A stretch of 64,000 nucleotides of DNA from Poriferisodalis sp965221945. Lineage in GTDB: Bacteria; Actinomycetota; Acidimicrobiia; Acidimicrobiales; Poriferisodalaceae. Below are positions 58,951-64,000 of the stretch, piece by piece. Location of the stretch: NCBI RefSeq assembly GCF_965221945.1, contig NZ_OZ244925.1, forward strand, positions 992,001 to 1,056,000, given 5' to 3'. The position numbers were made by a program, and so were the translations under genes. How positions within the stretch are numbered: the stretch's first letter is position 1; each line of letters begins with the position of its first letter. The notes under the pieces are model-generated. The model had not been told where the DNA came from and ran no database searches. It worked only from the letters and a program-made list of their open reading frames with translations.

Positions 58951-60255
58951 ATGATTGCGGGCTATTGCTGGCCGCACAGCGGCGTGGCGGGGGACACCGT
59001 CGACCTGATGATCAGCTCCACGGGCGGCTCATGCCGTGTGGAGGTGCTGCGGGTTGGCGCCGCCGAGCAGCTCGTGGCCGCATGGGAGGTGGCGACCGCA
59101 GAGCAGCCGGTCCCCGACGACTGCGCCGCCGAGGGCTGCGGCTGGATCCCGACGCTGCAGCTCGAGATCGACCCGGCATGGCAGCCGGGCTTCCATCTCG
59201 TTCGCCTGCACGGCCCCGACGGCGAGATAGCAGAGGCGTTCTTCGTCGTTCGGGCCGCCGAGCCGGGCGAAACGCTGCTGGTGCTGTCCACCTCGACCTG
59301 GGCGGCCTACAACGACTGGGGCGGGCCCAGCTTCTACACCGGCGGACATGTGTCCTCCCAGCAGCGGCCGCTGCCACGCGGCTTCCTCGACAAGCCCGAT
59401 CCGCATCGCTACCGCGTCGCCTGGTTCGGGCAGCTGCCCCGTGCCGAAGTCGCCGACTACTTTGACAACTACTCGTACTGGTCTGCCGAAATGCGCAACC
59501 ACGTCGAGAACTGGGTCGAGACCGGCGGTGCCGTCGCCTTCTTCTCGGGCAACACCTCGTTCTGGCAGGTCCGCTTCGGCGACGACGACCGGGTGATCGG
59601 CTACAAGCTCGACTTCCACCTCGACCCGGTGATGGGAACCGACGCCGAGCACACGGTGTCCACCATGTGGAGCGACCCGCTCACCGGCCGGCCCGAATCC
59701 GAGATGACCGGCGTCTCGTTCACCCGAGGCGGCTACGCCCACTGCCGACGGGCACCGAAAGGCTCAGGCGGGTACACGATCTGGCGACCGGAGCACTGGG
59801 CGTTCGACGGACTGAGGCTGATAGCGGGCGACGTAGTGGGCGCAGAGCCGGTGGTCGTCGGCTACGAGTGCGACGGCTGCGAGCTGGCCTTGGTCAACGG
59901 GCTGCCGGTCAGCGCCGGAACCGGTGGCACCCCGGCGAACTTCGAGGTGCTGGGCACGGCGCCGGCGCACCTGTGGGAGACCTCGGAAGCACCGCCCGAA
60001 ATGCCCGAAAGCTACGTCGGAGAACTCAACTGGGTCACCGAGCGCCTCGGCGGCGGCGACACTCCTGAGAATCGGGAACGCTTCGCATACGGGGCAGCCG
60101 TGATGGGATGGTTCCGACGGGGCCACGGCGAGGTCTTCACAACAGGCTGCACCGACTGGGCCTATGGCCTCGAGCACCACGACGTGGCTACCGTGACTCG
60201 CAACGTCATAGGCCGGTACGTCGATCTGGCTGGCGGCAAACTGGGGAGTCCCTGA
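58951..60255 (+). CDS. N,N-dimethylformamidase beta subunit-like protein
   Basis: A 434-residue protein whose central and C-terminal parts match the large-subunit C-terminal domain of N,N-dimethylformamidase: TLLVLSTSTWAAYNDWGGPSFY, WSAEMRNHVENWVETGGAVAFFSGNTSFWQVRF and VFTTGCTDWAYGLEH. The N-terminal 100 residues are an Ig-like/C2-type sandwich. The catalytic residues cannot be confirmed and no small subunit is adjacent. Its stop overlaps the carotenoid oxygenase ATG by one base. Confidence 0.75.
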   Translation: MIAGYCWPHSGVAGDTVDLMISSTGGSCRVEVLRVGAAEQLVAAWEVATAEQPVPDDCAAEGCGWIPTLQLEIDPAWQPGFHLVRLHGPDGEIAEAFFVVRAAEPGETLLVLSTSTWAAYNDWGGPSFYTGGHVSSQQRPLPRGFLDKPDPHRYRVAWFGQLPRAEVADYFDNYSYWSAEMRNHVENWVETGGAVAFFSGNTSFWQVRFGDDDRVIGYKLDFHLDPVMGTDAEHTVSTMWSDPLTGRPESEMTGVSFTRGGYAHCRRAPKGSGGYTIWRPEHWAFDGLRLIAGDVVGAEPVVVGYECDGCELALVNGLPVSAGTGGTPANFEVLGTAPAHLWETSEAPPEMPESYVGELNWVTERLGGGDTPENRERFAYGAAVMGWFRRGHGEVFTTGCTDWAYGLEHHDVATVTRNVIGRYVDLAGGKLGSP

Positions 60256-61670
60256 TGACCGAGACAGTCGAGACAGTCGAGACTGCGGAAACCGCCGGGG
60301 CACAGCCGCCGAGCAATTACACCGAGGGCAACTTCGCCAGAGTCACCGAAGAGGTCACCGCGTTCGATCTCGAAGTGATCGGAGAGATCCCCGCAGCCTT
60401 CGAGGGCCGCTACCTGCGCAACGGCCCGAACCCGGTGGTGCCGACCGATCCCGCCACGAGCCACTGGTTCACCGGCACCGGCATGGTTCACGGTGTGCGG
60501 CTGCGAGACGGCCGCGCCGAGTGGTACCGCAACCGCTGGGTACGCGGGCACGACGTCACCGAGCTGTTCGGCGAGCCCGCAGTCCCAGGACCCACCCGCG
60601 GCCTCGATTTCTCGCCGAACACCAGCGTGGGCGGCTACGCCGGCACGACCTGGGCGCTGGTCGAGGCCGGTGCCCTGCCGGTCGAGATCGGCTACGAGCT
60701 GGACACGGTGTGCCGCAACGACTTCTTCGGATCCCTGCAGACCGGATTCACCGCCCATCCCAAGGTGGATCCCAGCACGGGCGAGATGCACGCCGTCTGC
60801 TATGCGTGGCAGGACCTGCTGGACCACATCGAGTACGTCGTGATCGGCACCGACGGCCAGGTGCGCACAACGGTTGACATTCCGCTCCCGGGCATGTCGA
60901 TGATCCACGACATGTCCCTCACCGAGAATTACGCGGTGGTGTACGACCTGCCCGTCACGGTCGACCTGGACATCGCGCTCAGCGGAAAATCCTCATTCCC
61001 ATTCCGGTGGGATCCCGGCTACGGCGCCCGCGTAGGACTGCTGCCCCGCAACGGCACAGCAGACGAGATCATCTGGTGCGACGTCGGGCTCTGCTACGTG
61101 TTCCACCCGCTCAACGCCTACGAGGACGCTGACGGGCGGGTGGTGATCGACCTGTGCCGCTACGACAAGATGTTCGACCGGGACCTGCTGGGCCCCGCAG
61201 GCGACTCCAGCCCAACGCTCGACCGCTGGACTATCGACCCCACGTCTCGCCAGGTCACCGAAGAGCGAGTCGACGACCGGTTCCACGAGTTCCCCCAGGT
61301 CCGCAGCGATCGAACCACCCGCAAGCACCGCTTCGGCTACACGGTGGGCGTCGGCGACGGCCTCATCGGGGGCGCCAACTACAAGATCGACTACGACACC
61401 GGCATAGCGCTGTTCCACGATCATGGCCCCGGCCGGGGGAGCGGCGAGGCGGTCTTTGTGCCCGATCCCGGCGGGATCGCCGAGGATGACGGCTGGCTGA
61501 TCTCATTCGTCTACGACGAGACGACCGACGGCAGCGAGCTGGTCATCCTCGACGCCAGCGATCTCAGCCGTTCACCGGTGGCCCGGGTGCCGCTTCCGCA
61601 GCGGGTGCCCTACGGCTTCCATGGCAACTGGGTGCCCGACGCCGCTGTAGCGCCGCCCGAGGCGACCTGA
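60255..61670 (+). CDS. Carotenoid oxygenase family protein
   Basis: A 471-residue beta-propeller dioxygenase. The four iron His residues are visible: TAHPKVDP, MIHDMSLTENY, VFHPLNAYED and GFHGNWVPD near the C-terminus. Members cleave C=C bonds of apocarotenoids, stilbenes or lignin-derived compounds such as isoeugenol. In a run of aromatic catabolic genes a stilbene- or phenylpropanoid-cleaving role is plausible. Confidence 0.9.
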   Translation: MTETVETVETAETAGAQPPSNYTEGNFARVTEEVTAFDLEVIGEIPAAFEGRYLRNGPNPVVPTDPATSHWFTGTGMVHGVRLRDGRAEWYRNRWVRGHDVTELFGEPAVPGPTRGLDFSPNTSVGGYAGTTWALVEAGALPVEIGYELDTVCRNDFFGSLQTGFTAHPKVDPSTGEMHAVCYAWQDLLDHIEYVVIGTDGQVRTTVDIPLPGMSMIHDMSLTENYAVVYDLPVTVDLDIALSGKSSFPFRWDPGYGARVGLLPRNGTADEIIWCDVGLCYVFHPLNAYEDADGRVVIDLCRYDKMFDRDLLGPAGDSSPTLDRWTIDPTSRQVTEERVDDRFHEFPQVRSDRTTRKHRFGYTVGVGDGLIGGANYKIDYDTGIALFHDHGPGRGSGEAVFVPDPGGIAEDDGWLISFVYDETTDGSELVILDASDLSRSPVARVPLPQRVPYGFHGNWVPDAAVAPPEAT

Positions 61671-61692
61671 GCACCCGGCGGCGACACGGCAG

Positions 61693-62847
61693 ATGGCAGA
61701 CCACGCAGAACTTGTCGGCCGGGCACGCGAGCTGGCACCCGTCATCGCGAAGCGGGCAGCAGATGCGGAAGCCATGCGCCGCCCGCCCGACGAGACGATC
61801 CGCGAGCTGATCGACGCTGAGCTGTTCTCGATCCTGGTACCGCGGCGCTGGGGCGGGCTGCAGGGCTCGCTGCACACCCATCGCGAGGTCGTGGAGATCA
61901 TCAGCGCGGCGTGCATGTCCACGGGCTGGATCCTGGCCTTCTACAGCGGCCACAACTGGATGGCGCTGAAGTTCTCCGAAGAGGCCCAAGCAGAGTTCTT
62001 CGACGGCAAGAACTACGCCCTCATTCCGGTCACCACTGCTCCCACAGTTGGCTTCGAGCTGACCGACGGAGGGCTGATCGCCTCGGGACGCTCGCCATGG
62101 GGCACCGGCATCGTGCACGCGGACTGGGTATGCACCGGCGGCCGGGGCAGCGACGGCGACATTTACATCGTGGCGATGCGTGCCGAGGAGACCACGCTCG
62201 TCGACAACTGGAACATGGCCGCAATGTCGGGCACCGGCAGCAACGACTTCGAGATACACGATGTCTTCGTCCCTGAGCATCGGGTGCTGCGGCTGATGGA
62301 CTTCGTCAACGGCGACACGCCGGGCGCACGGCTCCACGACGACCCCGTGTACCTGTTGCCGCTCATGCCGTTCATCTACTGCGAAGCCATGCCGGTGTTC
62401 TCTGGCGGGCTGCGGGGAGCGGCCACTGCGTTCGAGCACATCGTCAAGCACCGGGTGCGGACGCACACACGCGCCGTCGTGGCAGACGACAAGCTCGCGC
62501 ACATCCAGCTCGGCGAGGCCGCCGCGGCGGCACATGTGGCAGAACGGCTGGTGGCAGATCAGGTGCGCGAGACCATCGAGCTGGCTGTGTCGGGCCACAC
62601 GTTCAGCCTTTCCGACCGCATCCGGTTCAAGGCGCAAGCAGGCTTCGTGGTGGATCACTGCCGCCGGGCGGTGAACGACATCATCCACCACTCGGGCACA
62701 TCCAATTTCGCCGACGACTCGCCCGTGCAGCGGTTCTTCCGGGACATCAACATGCTGGCAACGCATGCCTTCTTCGAGTCGGACATGTGCCGCGAGCAGA
62801 TGGGCCGGTCACTGCTCGGCTTGAAACCGACGACGCCGCTCATCTGA
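61693..62847 (+). CDS. Acyl-CoA-dehydrogenase-fold flavin monooxygenase
   Basis: A 384-residue relative of HsaA/HpaB enzymes: GRARELAPVIAKRAADAEAMRRPPDETIRELIDAELF, WGTGIVHADWVCTGG, MSGTGSNDFEIHDVFVPEHRV, and a C-terminal bundle ending LGLKPTTPLI. Twenty-two bases follow the carotenoid oxygenase stop. It probably hydroxylates a phenolic or steroid ring with reduced flavin. Paralogue of the gene at 4147-5349. Confidence 0.78.
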   Translation: MADHAELVGRARELAPVIAKRAADAEAMRRPPDETIRELIDAELFSILVPRRWGGLQGSLHTHREVVEIISAACMSTGWILAFYSGHNWMALKFSEEAQAEFFDGKNYALIPVTTAPTVGFELTDGGLIASGRSPWGTGIVHADWVCTGGRGSDGDIYIVAMRAEETTLVDNWNMAAMSGTGSNDFEIHDVFVPEHRVLRLMDFVNGDTPGARLHDDPVYLLPLMPFIYCEAMPVFSGGLRGAATAFEHIVKHRVRTHTRAVVADDKLAHIQLGEAAAAAHVAERLVADQVRETIELAVSGHTFSLSDRIRFKAQAGFVVDHCRRAVNDIIHHSGTSNFADDSPVQRFFRDINMLATHAFFESDMCREQMGRSLLGLKPTTPLI

Positions 62848-62859
62848 TCGCCACCCGCC

Positions 62860-62892
62860 GCTCGGCTTGGACCCGGCCACGCCGCTCATCTG
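62860..62892 (+). pseudogene. Remnant of a second acyl-CoA-dehydrogenase-like 3' end
   Basis: The bases encode LGLDPATPLI followed by TGA, nearly the same as the C-terminus of the gene that ends at 62847 (LGLKPTTPLI) and close to the paralogue ending at 5349 (LGLDPAPTDLL). It looks like the tail of a duplicated or deleted paralogue just before the IS1634-type element. Confidence 0.5.
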
Positions 62893-63037
62893 ACCCGAAT
62901 TTGACGGGTTGGGGTGCGTGTTGGGCGGGTGTCGGGTTTGTGACCTGCGGGTTTGGGTGCGGCGAGGTTGTTCCGTGATGGTTTTGTAGGGGCGACATTT
63001 GCAGCTTGGCGGGAGTGGTGGGTGTTATGCTGCTGGG

Positions 63038-64000
63038 GTGTTCGTGAAGACGACGAGGCGGCGCAGGGGCGACAAGACGTATGAGTATCTGTCTTTGGTG
63101 GAGTCGGTGCGCGACGGCGCGAAGGTCGGGCACCGCACGCTGCTGCGGCTGGGCGAGGCCTCAGCGCTGCGACGCTCGGGCCAGCTCGAGCGCATCGTCG
63201 CAGCCTTGGAGGCCCATCTGGAACGCGAACGCGTCGATCCTGGGGCGGTGGAGGCCGAGGGGGCGCCCGCGGCGGGCGGGGTGGCGTGCGCGGCGGCGGT
63301 GTGGGAGCGGCTGGGCCTGGGCGGCTGGTTCGCCGAGGCGGGATCGGCGCGCGGCGCCGACCGGCTGGGCGACGCGGTGTTCGCGATGACGGCGAACCGG
63401 CTGGTCGCGCCGTGCTCGAAGCGGCGGCTGCCCGAGTGGGCCGCAGCCGACGTGGTCATGCCCGAGGGGTGGTCCGCTCCGTCGCCGGCGCAGTACTACC
63501 GGGCGCTGGACGCCGTCGCGGACGTCAAGGACTCGACCGAGGAGTTCCTGTTCGGTCGGCTGTGCGACCTGACCAGCCTGGACCTGCGGTTCGTGTGCTA
63601 TGACCTGACCTCGACCTATCTGGAGGGCTCCACGGGTCCCTCGGAGCGGTTCGGGTCCAAGGCGTTCGGCTATTCGCGCGACCGGCGCCCGGACCGGCCC
63701 CAGGTCGTGATCGGGCTGCTGTGCACCGGCGACGGCGTCCCGATCGCGCACCACGTGTTCGCCGGGAACACCAACGACGCGTCCACGCTGCCCGGCGTGC
63801 TCGCCGACCTCACCGAGCGGTTCGCGGTCGGGAGGATCTGCGTGGTCGCGGACCGGGGCCTGGTCTCGGCGGGCAACGTCGCCGCGGTCGCCGACGCCGG
63901 CTGCGACCACGTGCTCGCCACCCGCCTGCACCGCGACAAGGCCTGCCGCGAAGCCCTCGAGACCATCGGCGCCGACACCGCCTGGACCGACGTGGCCGCC
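63038..64000 (+). CDS. IS1634-family (IS4 superfamily) transposase, partial
   Basis: From GTG 63038 the frame is open to the end of the window (321 codons). The N-terminal part has the IS1634 pattern (KTYEYLSLVESVRDGAKVGHRTLLRLGE), then a DDE core starts with Asp in CYDLTSTYLEGS and continues with GLLCTGDGVPIAHHVFAGNTNDASTL and VVADRGLVS (second Asp). The final Glu lies beyond the window. The element's left end should lie at 62893-63037. Confidence 0.85.
   Translation, partial: MFVKTTRRRRGDKTYEYLSLVESVRDGAKVGHRTLLRLGEASALRRSGQLERIVAALEAHLERERVDPGAVEAEGAPAAGGVACAAAVWERLGLGGWFAEAGSARGADRLGDAVFAMTANRLVAPCSKRRLPEWAAADVVMPEGWSAPSPAQYYRALDAVADVKDSTEEFLFGRLCDLTSLDLRFVCYDLTSTYLEGSTGPSERFGSKAFGYSRDRRPDRPQVVIGLLCTGDGVPIAHHVFAGNTNDASTLPGVLADLTERFAVGRICVVADRGLVSAGNVAAVADAGCDHVLATRLHRDKACREALETIGADTAWTDVAA

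Noticed and set aside
1..64000. tRNA-Sec or other tRNA, and selA/selB/selD in the window
   Set aside because: I looked for cloverleaf-like segments and for the proteins' motifs and saw none. A covariance search was not possible here, so a hidden tRNA cannot be fully excluded.

Overview
The window is a 64 kb piece of a GC-rich bacterial chromosome. Several signs point to a marine or host-associated actinobacterium, most plausibly of the Acidimicrobiia. These are furA-katG gene order, several luciferase-like flavin/F420-type monooxygenases, a deazaflavin-dependent nitroreductase, frequent GTG starts and a DMSP-lyase-type cupin. This placement is an inference: no rRNA or tRNA gene is present to confirm it.

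The most striking content is a pair of genes that read through in-frame UGA codons at catalytic cysteine positions. At 14639-16105 a linalool dehydratase/isomerase-like enzyme has UGA at codons 205 and 214. The spacing of nine codons is that of the two catalytic cysteines of the family. At 18193-19098 (minus) a redoxin has UGA in its W-x-x-x-C active site, giving U-P-P-C. Downstream of each UGA lies a hairpin whose loop begins 18-20 nt from the codon; two of the three loops start with GGUC, as in the classical E. coli fdhF SECIS. UGA is an ordinary stop elsewhere, so this looks like selenocysteine insertion and not a changed code. The Ldi-like protein would be a selenoprotein family I do not know to be described.

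Layout. 1-5.4 kb: SDRs, a broken zinc ADH, a broken membrane protein, SRPBCC, a DMSP-lyase-like cupin and a flavin monooxygenase. 5.4-9.7 kb: FtsX/MacB-type exporter with a PadR regulator and a second, degenerate ATPase. 9.7-12.5 kb: furA-katG with an operator over a probably leaderless promoter. 12.5-21.6 kb: PhnD-like protein, luciferase-like enzyme, the Ldi-like selenoprotein, a PIN toxin pair, an (R)-amine-transaminase-like enzyme overlapping the redoxin selenoprotein, and a lone xanthine-dehydrogenase-type large subunit. 21.7-23.1 kb: AbiE-like toxin-antitoxin pair. 23.2-36.6 kb: catabolic island containing a Rieske oxygenase pair, a dihydrodiol-dehydrogenase-like SDR, a class II aldolase-type decarboxylase and LigAB, which together resemble an aromatic-carboxylate route to protocatechuate and meta cleavage; an alkylsulfatase and a P450 follow. 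36.7-45.8 kb: assorted oxidoreductases, a dehalogenase-like hydrolase, and a two-gene restriction-modification cassette. 45.9-48.6 kb: lipoprotein with divergent two-component system. 48.6-51.7 kb: small accessory genes, toxin-antitoxin remnants, a 16-G tract and an HNH nuclease. 51.8-54.2 kb: an IS481 element split by an IS110 element. 54.3-62.8 kb: apt, then an oxidative catabolic run (FAD hydroxylase, MBL hydrolase, dimethylformamidase-like protein, carotenoid oxygenase, acyl-CoA-dehydrogenase-like monooxygenase). 63.0-64.0 kb: start of an IS1634-type transposase that runs off the window.

A 43-bp palindromic repeat is found four times between genes. No CRISPR array, tRNA, rRNA or selenocysteine machinery gene was seen.
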